A stretch of 64,000 nt of DNA, taken from NCBI GenBank assembly GCA_029262875.1, contig JAJCYO010000147.1, positions 1 to 64,000 on the forward strand. The letters run 5' to 3'. Shown piece by piece: positions 1 to 8,900 of the stretch (position 1 is its first letter; each line of letters begins with the position of its first letter). Source of the stretch: Flavobacteriales bacterium. Its GTDB lineage: Bacteria; Bacteroidota; Bacteroidia; Flavobacteriales_E; Vicingaceae. Position numbers and translations under genes: made by a program. Under the pieces are notes generated by a model. That model ran no database searches. It had not been told where the DNA came from and saw only the letters and a list, made by a program, of their open reading frames with translations.

Positions 1-4
1 AAGG

Positions 5-1495
5 ATGAAGTATAGATTTTTAACCATAATATTCTTGGCCGTAAGTACGGTATGTGTCGCACAATCAAAAGACTCGGCTAAAACCATGCTGGAAGATGAT
101 CCTGTTTTAGCAGCCATTGATAGCATGATGGCTTCAGGTTATTTCGAGAGCCTTGGGTTTAATGATGATGTAAAAGAGCTTAACAAATACGGATATAGAA
201 TAGATTCTGTACCTGTTTTTGACAGCATTACTTATGCACAGCGTTTTGAAATACTTAATGCAAATTCTCCTTTCAGTATTGTTTACAATAATTATGTGAG
301 TGGATATGTAAATCTTTATGCAAAAAGAAGGAAGAGAATTACAGCAAAAATGTTAGGGTTAGCGCCTGTTTATTTTCCAATTTTCGAGCAAAACTTAGAT
401 AAATATGACCTGCCTTTAGAACTTAAATATTTACCCATTATAGAATCGGCATTGAACCCTAAAGCAAAATCAAGAGTAGGGGCTACAGGACTATGGCAAT
501 TTATGTACCCAACAGGAAAGATGTTTGGTTTAGAAGTTACGTCTTACTATGATGAAAGAAGTGATGTATATAAGGCGACAGATGCCGCTTGTCGTTATTT
601 AAAGTATTTGCATAAAATGTACGATGATTGGGATTTAGCTTTAGCTGCCTATAATTGTGGTCCAGGAAATGTGAATAAGGCTATTAGACGTTCAGGAGGG
701 AAAACAAGTTATTGGGAGATAAGAAATTTTTTACCAAGGGAAACACGAGGATATGTTCCTGCATTTTTAGCGGTTAATTATATTATGAGTTATGCACCAG
801 AACACAATATTTATCCTAAAACCCCAGACATTTCTTGTTTTAAAGTAGATACGGTTGGACTTTCTGACCACCTATCATTTGAGCAAATTTCTGAATATTT
901 GGATATACCTATTGAATACATTGAGTTTTTAAATCCTACATATAAACAAAACTTTATTCCAAATACAGGGACAGCAAATACGTTATGTTTGCCTGTAGAA
1001 AAAATAGGAGATTTCTTAACGAATGAGAAAAAGATATATGCACTTAAAACAGAAAAAGATATAAAAGATAGTATTGCTTTTGCTCAGAATAAACCCATTT
1101 CTTCCACAAAAAGAGGAGATGCTGTTGTATATAGAGTTAAGAGCGGAGATGTGTTAGGTTCAATTGCTAATCGCTACCATTGTAGAGTTAGTCAAATAAA
1201 AGATTGGAATAATTTGTACAGTGATAGGTTAAAAATTGGACAAAAACTTTACATCTATGCAAAACCAAGTTATGCAGTTCAAAACAAGAAAAAAGCTAAA
1301 GTGGATGCAGAAAAGGCTCAACCAAAATCTGATGGAAAATTTTTGTATCATACTGTGAAATCTGGAGATAATCTTTGGGACATTGCTAACAAATATGATG
1401 GAGTTAGTATCGAACAAATTCAAAAGCTAAACAAGGCATTAGATACTAAAAGACTCAAATTAGGAACTAAAATTAAAATTAAGGCAGTCGGCTAA
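5..1495 (+). CDS. MltD-like lytic murein transglycosylase with two LysM domains
   Basis: Exported peptidoglycan-cleaving enzyme; lytic transglycosylases cut the MurNAc-GlcNAc bond and form 1,6-anhydro ends. A signal peptide (about residues 1-19, ending VCVAQ) is followed by an SLT-type catalytic domain at about 120-270. The predicted catalytic Glu is E147 in IIESALNP, followed by GATGLWQFM and AAYNCGPGNV, all standard for the family. Two LysM peptidoglycan-binding domains follow at about 377-422 and 449-494 (each with the VKSGD start). The domain order and 496-aa length fit MltD-like proteins of Bacteroidota. The ATG lies right at the window edge after AAGG, so any upstream promoter is outside. 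The next gene starts 10 bp downstream on the same strand, so the two are probably co-transcribed. Confidence 0.93.
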   Translation: MKYRFLTIIFLAVSTVCVAQSKDSAKTMLEDDPVLAAIDSMMASGYFESLGFNDDVKELNKYGYRIDSVPVFDSITYAQRFEILNANSPFSIVYNNYVSGYVNLYAKRRKRITAKMLGLAPVYFPIFEQNLDKYDLPLELKYLPIIESALNPKAKSRVGATGLWQFMYPTGKMFGLEVTSYYDERSDVYKATDAACRYLKYLHKMYDDWDLALAAYNCGPGNVNKAIRRSGGKTSYWEIRNFLPRETRGYVPAFLAVNYIMSYAPEHNIYPKTPDISCFKVDTVGLSDHLSFEQISEYLDIPIEYIEFLNPTYKQNFIPNTGTANTLCLPVEKIGDFLTNEKKIYALKTEKDIKDSIAFAQNKPISSTKRGDAVVYRVKSGDVLGSIANRYHCRVSQIKDWNNLYSDRLKIGQKLYIYAKPSYAVQNKKKAKVDAEKAQPKSDGKFLYHTVKSGDNLWDIANKYDGVSIEQIQKLNKALDTKRLKLGTKIKIKAVG

Positions 1496-1505
1496 TTCTT
1501 TTGAT

Positions 1506-2498
1506 ATGAATTTCACATCCAAGTTATTAATCATACTACTAATTCCTTTTACTATTATTTCGTGTGATGAAATAAATGAAAGGGTTTTACCAAGTTGTAC
1601 TGGTAAATCGGGAGATTTATTGGTAGTTGTAGATTCAGCATATTATAACCAACAAACAGGAATTGCAATTCAACAAATATTTTCTCAGGAACAACCTGGG
1701 TTGCCCCAAAGAGAAGCATTGTTTAACTTAATTCAAGTTCCTCATAGGTCATTTGCGAGAATATTTCAACCTATGAGAAATATAATTATGGTAAATATTG
1801 AGCCAGAAAGTAAAATTAAATTAACGGTTAGAAAAGAAGTGTGGTCTGAAACGCAGTTGGTAGTAACAATTACTGCGCCATCTGATGAAATAGCTGCAAA
1901 GACGATTACAAAAAATGCTGCGGTTTTATTGGATTATTTTAACGATAAAGAGTTAACAAGACTACAGGCTAAATATGCTGTTAATTCAAACAGTAAAAAT
2001 GCTCAGTATTTAAGTGAAAAGTTTGAGCTTTCATTGAATTTGGATGAATTGTATGTTATTGCAGAGGAAGCTGATGATTTTATATGGTACAGAAAAGAAA
2101 AAAGCGTAGGAGGTCATCCAGTAAGCCAAGGAATAATGATTTATACTTACCCATATGTTAGTGACAGCACTTTTGAAGTTTCTAATTTAGTAACAAAAAG
2201 GAATTACTACACTCAAGAATATGTGTCTGGCGCTAATGAAGAGTCTTACATGGAGTCTTATTACGAATATATTCCCGCACAAAAAGAGATTAGTTTAAAT
2301 GGAGTTTATGTAAATGAACTCCGTGGATTATGGCACATGCAAGGAGGGTTCATGGGCGGCCCTTTTGTTAATTATACCCTAGTAGATGAGCAACGAAATA
2401 GGGTGGTATGCATAGATGGGTATGTATATGCTCCTAAGTTTGATAAAAGAGAATTCTTAAGGGAACAAGAAGCGCTAATTAAAACAATTACGTTTTAA
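1506..2498 (+). CDS. DUF4837 family lipoprotein
   Basis: Predicted lipoprotein: the N-terminal hydrophobic stretch ends in TIISCDE, so Cys20 is the probable lipidation site. The body (GDLLVVVDSAYYN, then RSFARIFQPMRNIIMVNI) matches what I recall of DUF4837, a Bacteroidota family of unknown function. It lies 10 bp behind the lytic transglycosylase, suggesting an envelope role, but no enzymatic motif is visible. Its stop codon overlaps the stop of the convergent TlpA-like gene through a shared TTAA, leaving no room for an intergenic terminator. Family assignment is from memory of the family pattern. Confidence 0.82.
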   Translation: MNFTSKLLIILLIPFTIISCDEINERVLPSCTGKSGDLLVVVDSAYYNQQTGIAIQQIFSQEQPGLPQREALFNLIQVPHRSFARIFQPMRNIIMVNIEPESKIKLTVRKEVWSETQLVVTITAPSDEIAAKTITKNAAVLLDYFNDKELTRLQAKYAVNSNSKNAQYLSEKFELSLNLDELYVIAEEADDFIWYRKEKSVGGHPVSQGIMIYTYPYVSDSTFEVSNLVTKRNYYTQEYVSGANEESYMESYYEYIPAQKEISLNGVYVNELRGLWHMQGGFMGGPFVNYTLVDEQRNRVVCIDGYVYAPKFDKREFLREQEALIKTITF

Positions 2499-3757
2499 TT
2501 TTCGATTTCTTCTGCTAACATTTTAGCAATAAAGTCATTGGTTTCCTCTGAATATCTTGTGTAATAAGACCCTGTTCCTGGCCCATAGAAACCAGTTCTA
2601 ATTTTTCGAATCTTACCATTTCTGTCAATAAAGATAGTAGTGGGATAAGACATTACATGATTAAGCATCGGCAACGATTTTGCTGCAGCAATTTTATTAG
2701 CTTTACCAGCAATTAAAAAATCATATTCAACGTTAAAGAAAGATTTAATCTTTAAAATATTATCTCTAGCTACATCAAAATCCTCTGATTTATCAAAAGA
2801 TAGCGCAATAATTTCTAAGCCTTTTTCTCTGTTGTTGTCATAAAGGTTAGATAGGTATGCCGTTTCATCTTTACAGTTTGGACACCAAGGCCCCATAATG
2901 TTTACGATAACAACTTTTCCTTTGTATTTATCATCTGTTAATGATACGTCTTCTCCATCCGTGTTAGGAAAAGTAAAAGCTAACTCATCAAATCCCTCTT
3001 TCAAATAAGTTAAAGAATCTGGGTTCGTTAACTCAAAATCATCATTTTTTTCTGCAACCCATGGCTCTTCCCAATGAGTTCCAGACCAAAAGACACCTGT
3101 TAATTTTTCGTTTACCAATGTCGCTTTAAATAGGAATAAATGTGATCCGTCATAACAAGATAAATAAAGATTGTTTTTATACATGTTCCCTTCAAGAAAA
3201 CGATAATCACCTGTTTCAGTCATAAACGTTCCTGTTACGTAATCATCAACTTGTTCAAATTGGCCAATGGCCTTATAATGGTCATCGGGGTTATTTTTAC
3301 TAAAATCAACCTCCCATTTCCCACTAATATTTACATCAGTCTTTTTATAATTATTAGGCTTTTTAAATCTTGATGTAACGCCATGTGTAGCCGTAAAAGG
3401 AATTTCATAATCCTTTCCATCTTTAAACCATTTCCCTTTAATAGATGTAGAGTTAATAATTTTTCCCTCAAACCATGTGTTGAAAATAGGATCATGAATG
3501 GTTATGTTATCTTCAGAAACAGAAACCCTTTTGGCCAATATTTTTTCATCAGCATTGGAGAACTCAACTTGATAGTTGGAATCAACTTTAATTAGGTTAA
3601 AATTAACTGGAGCTATATTTTTTTCAGATAATTTAAACTCTAACAACCAACTTCCTTCAACCAAACTTGAAGCGACAGTATTTTGTGTTTGATTATTTGA
3701 GTCATTAGAACATGAAACAATAACCAATATAAAAAATATGTAAAGAATTTTTTTCAT
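2495..3757 (-). CDS. TlpA-like thiol-disulfide oxidoreductase lipoprotein
   Basis: Envelope thioredoxin-fold lipoprotein. The start is moved 36 bases inside the ORF-track start: ATG at 3757 gives MKKILYIFFILVIVSCSN, a clean lipoprotein signal with Cys16, whereas the longer form adds 12 residues without sense. The length becomes 420 aa. Residues about 30-245 form an extra beta-rich N-terminal region, unusually long next to the C-terminal redoxin domain (about 255-415). The active-site pair is C292-C295 in WCPNC, after the conserved KGKVVIVNI strand. A cis-Pro loop is seen at SYPTTIFID. The function is probably disulfide reduction or cytochrome/thiol maintenance in the periplasm; the substrate is unknown. 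It converges on the DUF4837 gene with a 4-bp overlap. Confidence 0.88.
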   Translation of the reverse strand: MKKILYIFFILVIVSCSNDSNNQTQNTVASSLVEGSWLLEFKLSEKNIAPVNFNLIKVDSNYQVEFSNADEKILAKRVSVSEDNITIHDPIFNTWFEGKIINSTSIKGKWFKDGKDYEIPFTATHGVTSRFKKPNNYKKTDVNISGKWEVDFSKNNPDDHYKAIGQFEQVDDYVTGTFMTETGDYRFLEGNMYKNNLYLSCYDGSHLFLFKATLVNEKLTGVFWSGTHWEEPWVAEKNDDFELTNPDSLTYLKEGFDELAFTFPNTDGEDVSLTDDKYKGKVVIVNIMGPWCPNCKDETAYLSNLYDNNREKGLEIIALSFDKSEDFDVARDNILKIKSFFNVEYDFLIAGKANKIAAAKSLPMLNHVMSYPTTIFIDRNGKIRKIRTGFYGPGTGSYYTRYSEETNDFIAKMLAEEIEN

Positions 3758-3867
3758 TATAGCGAAAGTAGTTAAAAAATAATTAGCCTTCAATAGGAGT
3801 TATTAACTTTTCTTAGCCAGATTATTTTAAGATTAATACGTACTTTTATAGGTCTAAGTAAAAAAAC

Positions 3868-4920
3868 ATGAAAAAACTCTTTTTTTTAATACTACTTGCT
3901 GTTAGCAGTGTTACATTATTTGCTCAGCAAGCTTACTATAATGATGTTAATTTGACGTTGACTGGGATAGCATTAAAAACAGAATTATCTCAAAAAATAA
4001 TAAATACGCACACTACCCAGCTTCAATATACAAATGTATGGGGAGTATTACAACAAACGGACTTAGACCCTTCAAATTCTAATAATGTACTGTTGCTTTA
4101 TGGTTATAATGATGGAGATGCAAACCCTATTACTGATAGGACACGTAATAAAAACAGTAATGGAGGTAATACCGGAGAGTGGAATAGAGAGCATACATAT
4201 GCTCAGTCTTTGGCAACGCCAAACATGACAACTTCTTCTCCTAATGCTGGAACAGATGCACACCATTTGCGTTCATCGGATGTTCAAATGAATGGAAATA
4301 GGGGGAATAGAAAATTTGCTGCTGGATCTGGAAATGCTGGGAATGCTGGATCTAATTGGTATCCAGGAAATGAATGGAAAGGAGATGTTGCGAGGATGAT
4401 GATGTATATGTATTTGAGGTACCCATCTCAATGTTTGCCTGATAATGTGGGTGTAGGAACTTCTGTTGCCATTGATCCATCTATGATAACCTTGTTTTTG
4501 GATTGGAATGCCCAGGATGTAGTTTCCACCTATGAACAAAATAGAAATACGATATTAGAAACAGAACAAGGAAACAGAAACCCGTTTATTGACAACCCAT
4601 ATTTAGCCACGATTATCTGGGGAGGAACTCCAGCTCAGGATAATTGGAATATGACATCTATTGAAGAAAAGAGTTTGGAGAATGCCTTTAATGTATATCC
4701 TGTTCCTTCAAAAAATGGAGACATTCATGTCCATTTTAAGTATACTGATGAGGTAAAATCATTAGAATTATTTTCAGTTAACGGCCAAAAATTGAAATCT
4801 GTTCAAAACCCTAAAATTGAAAATAATGAGTTTGTTTTCAATGGTTTATCTAAAGGATTTTTTATTCTTAAAGCAATGGTAGGAAATGAATTAATCACTA
4901 AAAAAGTAGTGGTTAATTAA
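3868..4920 (+). CDS. Secreted endonuclease I family nuclease with T9SS type A sorting domain
   Basis: Extracellular nuclease of the endonuclease I (NucM/EndA-like) family. A signal peptide (about 1-20, ending LFAQ) precedes the nuclease domain at about 25-260. Family motifs are visible: EWNREHTYAQS (predicted catalytic His109), DAHHLR, MNGNRGNRKF and GDVARMMMYMYLRY. The C-terminal 75 residues (NVYPVPSKNG, then FVFNGLSKGFFILK and a KKVVVN end) form a T9SS type A sorting domain, so the protein is probably exported through T9SS and anchored or released. A likely role is DNA scavenging. The gene ends in TTAA shared with the convergent porP gene. Confidence 0.92.
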   Translation: MKKLFFLILLAVSSVTLFAQQAYYNDVNLTLTGIALKTELSQKIINTHTTQLQYTNVWGVLQQTDLDPSNSNNVLLLYGYNDGDANPITDRTRNKNSNGGNTGEWNREHTYAQSLATPNMTTSSPNAGTDAHHLRSSDVQMNGNRGNRKFAAGSGNAGNAGSNWYPGNEWKGDVARMMMYMYLRYPSQCLPDNVGVGTSVAIDPSMITLFLDWNAQDVVSTYEQNRNTILETEQGNRNPFIDNPYLATIIWGGTPAQDNWNMTSIEEKSLENAFNVYPVPSKNGDIHVHFKYTDEVKSLELFSVNGQKLKSVQNPKIENNEFVFNGLSKGFFILKAMVGNELITKKVVVN

Positions 4921-5948
4921 TACATTTTAGGGCTTGTTCCTTTACCATATCTTTGAGGGTTAGGGACAATGTATTGTAACGATATTTCATACCCTCCAGT
5001 GCCACCAAGACCCGAAGTGGTTACATCATAACTCAGACCAAGGTTGAAGTTGAATATTTCTAACCCTAATTTTGGAATAATTGCATCACCAAGTCTATAG
5101 AATAACCCAAATGAGATGGCACTCTCTTTAAAGATACCAGTATAACGAGATTCATTTTTAAGTTTTGTTCTCATGTATGTTCCCAAAATTAATTCGCTTG
5201 AAGGGCCTTGTTTTTGCCATAAAAATCCAGGAATAACAGCATAACCAGTATTTTTTATTCCGATAAAGCTTTTTCCGTGAGCTGTAAATTTGTTGTAAAT
5301 TTTTTCATCATAGTTGGTGATCTTTATCCGTTGTCTACTTAGGTGATTTACAGAAATTCCGGCTTGAGCACTAAACAAATCGTTAGATGTAATGGTTGCT
5401 TCAGAAGTTCCATAATTCCATACAACACCAGCATTAAAATCTCCAACAAAAGGAGTAGAATCAAATGTTCCATTTTCACCAGAAGGAATAGCCGCGTCAT
5501 ATCCATCTCCATCATATTGATTTACCCATCTTAGGTTTGAACTATTGATTGAGTTTTGCATGATACCCCCTTGTAATCCAACAGATAATGTATGAAAGTT
5601 ATCTAATTTTAACATAGCACTTGAAGAGAATAAAATAGAAGTAGTCCCAAATTCAGTATCTCCAGCAACATCTTTATACGCTCCTAATCCAATACCCATT
5701 TTAGCATTGTTGGTCGCCTTTTTAAATAGTTTTGTGTCATAAGTAAAAGAATAGGTACTGTAAGGGTCGGCAACACTACTCCATTGATTTCTATAATTTA
5801 ACAAGATTCTATGCTCACCATTTACCAATCCAGTATTACCTGGATTATATAAGAATGATGAATTCATAAATTGGCTAAAATGAATGTCTTGACTAAAACT
5901 AATTAGCGCCAAGAATAATATCGGTATTAAGATTATTTTTTTGCTCAT
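4917..5948 (-). CDS. PorP/SprF family type IX secretion system outer-membrane protein
   Basis: Outer-membrane beta-barrel protein of the PorP/SprF family, which anchors T9SS machinery or acts as dedicated partner of large type B cargos such as SprB. Evidence is the signal peptide (ending ISFSQ), the start HFSQFMNSSFLYNPGNTGL, then NYRNQWSS and alternating hydrophobic strands, with the usual family length. The ORF track uses GTG at 5951; I prefer ATG at 5948, which overlaps the preceding TGA as TGATG, implying translational coupling to the 1421-aa type B cargo upstream. That coupling strongly suggests it serves the cargo. It converges on the endonuclease gene through a shared TTAA. Confidence 0.93.
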   Translation of the reverse strand: MSKKIILIPILFLALISFSQDIHFSQFMNSSFLYNPGNTGLVNGEHRILLNYRNQWSSVADPYSTYSFTYDTKLFKKATNNAKMGIGLGAYKDVAGDTEFGTTSILFSSSAMLKLDNFHTLSVGLQGGIMQNSINSSNLRWVNQYDGDGYDAAIPSGENGTFDSTPFVGDFNAGVVWNYGTSEATITSNDLFSAQAGISVNHLSRQRIKITNYDEKIYNKFTAHGKSFIGIKNTGYAVIPGFLWQKQGPSSELILGTYMRTKLKNESRYTGIFKESAISFGLFYRLGDAIIPKLGLEIFNFNLGLSYDVTTSGLGGTGGYEISLQYIVPNPQRYGKGTSPKMY

Positions 5949-8900
5949 CACCTTACAAGAGTTATGTTTCCAGTTTGTTCGAATACGTCACCATTGTGAA
6001 GTATTACGTATAGTTTATAAACGAAAACACCTTGATTCATAAGTGTTCCATCCTTAGTTCCATCCCACCCTTTTTGGATATCATCAGATTCGAAGACTTT
6101 TTGTCCCCATCTGTTGTAGATGGCTAAGTTAAATTGTTTAACACCTTTTCCTCTAACGAAATAGATGTCGTTATTGCCATCCTCATTAGGAGAGAAGATA
6201 TTAGGGACATAAATATTGGAACTCGGGTCAACATCAATGTACACACTATCAACTCTTGAACAGTTAGATGAATTGGTTACAGTAACATAATACCAAGTAC
6301 TAACTAAAGGAGTAGCGATAGGGTTTTGACAGAAGACACAACTCAGTCCATCAGGGGGGGTCCAAGAATAGGATGTGCCGACTACACCAGGAAGTACAGC
6401 CAAGTTAGAAGACTCACCAAGATTAATAAAAGCTCCGCCAGTTACATTAAAGCTTGGTAAAGGAGCAACAGTAATGTCATAAATTACAATACTATCACAT
6501 CCAAAGGAACTGGTATAAGTAAATGGGAAAGAAGTCGTAGAAGAATAGTAATTACCCTCAATCAGAATACTATCTCCATCACAAATAACTATAGGAGTGG
6601 TGGCAACAGAGACAATATTTACTGTTACATTAGTCGTTAAAATACTATCACATCCAAATGAAGAAGTCAAAGTGTCCAAATAACTTCCTGCGGCAGAAAC
6701 GAATACTCCACCAATAAGAAGACTATCCCCCTGACAAATAGAAGCATTAGTAGAACCAGTAACAATAGGGTTAACTGTAATGGTATAAGAAGAAGCAACC
6801 CCAGGACAACCACTTGCTGTTGCAATAACAGAAACAGTAGCCGTTATAGGGCTACCAGTAGTGTTAGTAGCAGTAAAAACAGGAGTATTACCAACACCTG
6901 AAGTAGCCAATCCAACAGAAGGATTAGAATTGGACCAGGTAAAAGTACCTCCAGCAGGAGTACTTGTAAAAGCGCTGCTAGGAATTACATCACCTGGACA
7001 AGCAGATATGTTTGCTCCAACATTAGCCATTGCTCCAGGATTAACAGTAATCGTATAATTTACGGGAAGACCTGCACAACCATTAACAGTAGGAGTAACT
7101 GTTATCGTAGCAACAATAGGAGCTCCAGTAGCGTTAATAGCATTAAAAGCAGGCGCATTACCAGTACCCGAAGCAGCTAATCCAATGGAAGGATTAGAAT
7201 TGGTCCAGGTAAAAGTACCCCCAGCAGGAGTACTTGTAAAGGCTCCAACAGGTACAGGGTCACCATTACAATAAGCAAGATTTGCAGGTACCGTAACAGT
7301 AGGTGTAGGGTTAACAGTAATGGTATAATTAACTGGAAGGCCAGTACAACCATTAACAGTAGGAGTAACTGTAACTGTTGCAACAACAGGAGCGCCAGTA
7401 ACATTCATAGCATTAAAAGCAGGAGTATTACCAGTACCCGAAGCAGCCAATCCAATAGAAGGGTCAGAGTTGGTCCAAGTAAAAGTTCCTCCAGCAGGAG
7501 TACTTGTAAAAGTACCAGCAGGAACAGGGGTCCCATTACAGTAAGTAGTATTAGAAGGGACAGTAACAGTAGGTGTAGGGTTAACCGTAATTGTATAAAT
7601 TACAGGTGTACCAACGCACCCAGCTAAAGTTGGAGTGACTGTAACCGTTGCAACAATAGGAGCACCAGTAACATTCATGGCAGTAAAAGCTGGAGCATTC
7701 CCAGTACCCGAAGCAGCTAACCCGATAGTAGGATCAGAATTGGTCCAGGCAAAAGTACCTCCAGCAGGAGTACTTGTAAAAGCACCAATAGGCACGGGAT
7801 CACCATTACAATAAGTAGCATTAGCAGGTAAAGTAGCAGTAGGAATAGGGTTCACCGTAATAGTTACCATGTCAGTACCAACACAATTACTTGGGTCAGT
7901 AACCGTTACCGTATAAGTAGTAGTCGCAGCAGGATTTACTGTAGGATTAAAAAGAGTAGAGAAACCTAAATTAGCAGGTTCATCCCAAAGGTAGCTATAC
8001 CCAGGACCATTAGGAGTAACATTCAAAGTATATGGATCTCCAGCACAAATAGTATCATCTAAACCGGCATTAACAGTTAAAGCAGCGGCAATAGTTACGG
8101 TAACCATAGTTCTTGGGCTGGTGCAACCGTTAACAGTAGTTTCTACCCAATAATTAGTATTGGCAATTAAAACGGGGGTTGTATAATTGGCACCGGTAAA
8201 TAATAAATTTCCCGCAACTGCAGCATCATACCAGTCATAAGTTCCACCTGGAGCCGTAGCTACTAAGGTGGCCGTATTGTTAGGACAAATAGTAACACTC
8301 AGTGCAGTAGGAGCGGCTGGGATAGGGTTAACAGTAATGGTATAATTAGAGGGAGTTCCAACACAGCCATTAACAGTTGGTGTAATGGTAATGGTAGCTG
8401 TAATTGGAGCACCAGTAACATTGGCAGCGGTAAAAGCTGGAGCATTACCAGTTCCTGAGGCAGCTAATCCGATTGTGGGGTCAGAGTTGACCCAAGTAAA
8501 AGTACCTCCAGCTGGAGCACTTGTAAAGGTTCCAACAGGCACAGGGTCCCCAGCACAATAAGTAGCATTAGCAGGAACTGTAACGGTAGGAACAGGATTA
8601 ACGGTTATGGTATAATTGGAAGGCGTACCGACACACCCATTAACAGTAGGTGTGACAGTTATAGTGCCAGAGATAGGAGCACCAGTAGCATTGGTAGCAG
8701 TAAAAGCTGGAGCATTACCCGTCCCTGAAGCAGCTAAGCCAATGGCAGTATTTGTATTTGTCCAAGTAAATGTTCCACCTGCTGGACTACTTGTAAACGA
8801 GCCAACAGGTACAGGGTCTCCGTTACAATAAGTAGCATTTGCAGGAACTGTAACAGTAGGTGTTGGATTAACCGTTATAGTATAATTAGAAGGTGTACCG

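Noticed and set aside
3794-3867. TACTTTTA as a promoter box for the endonuclease gene
   Set aside because: It has one mismatch from TAnnTTTG and no upstream TTG, so I did not annotate it.
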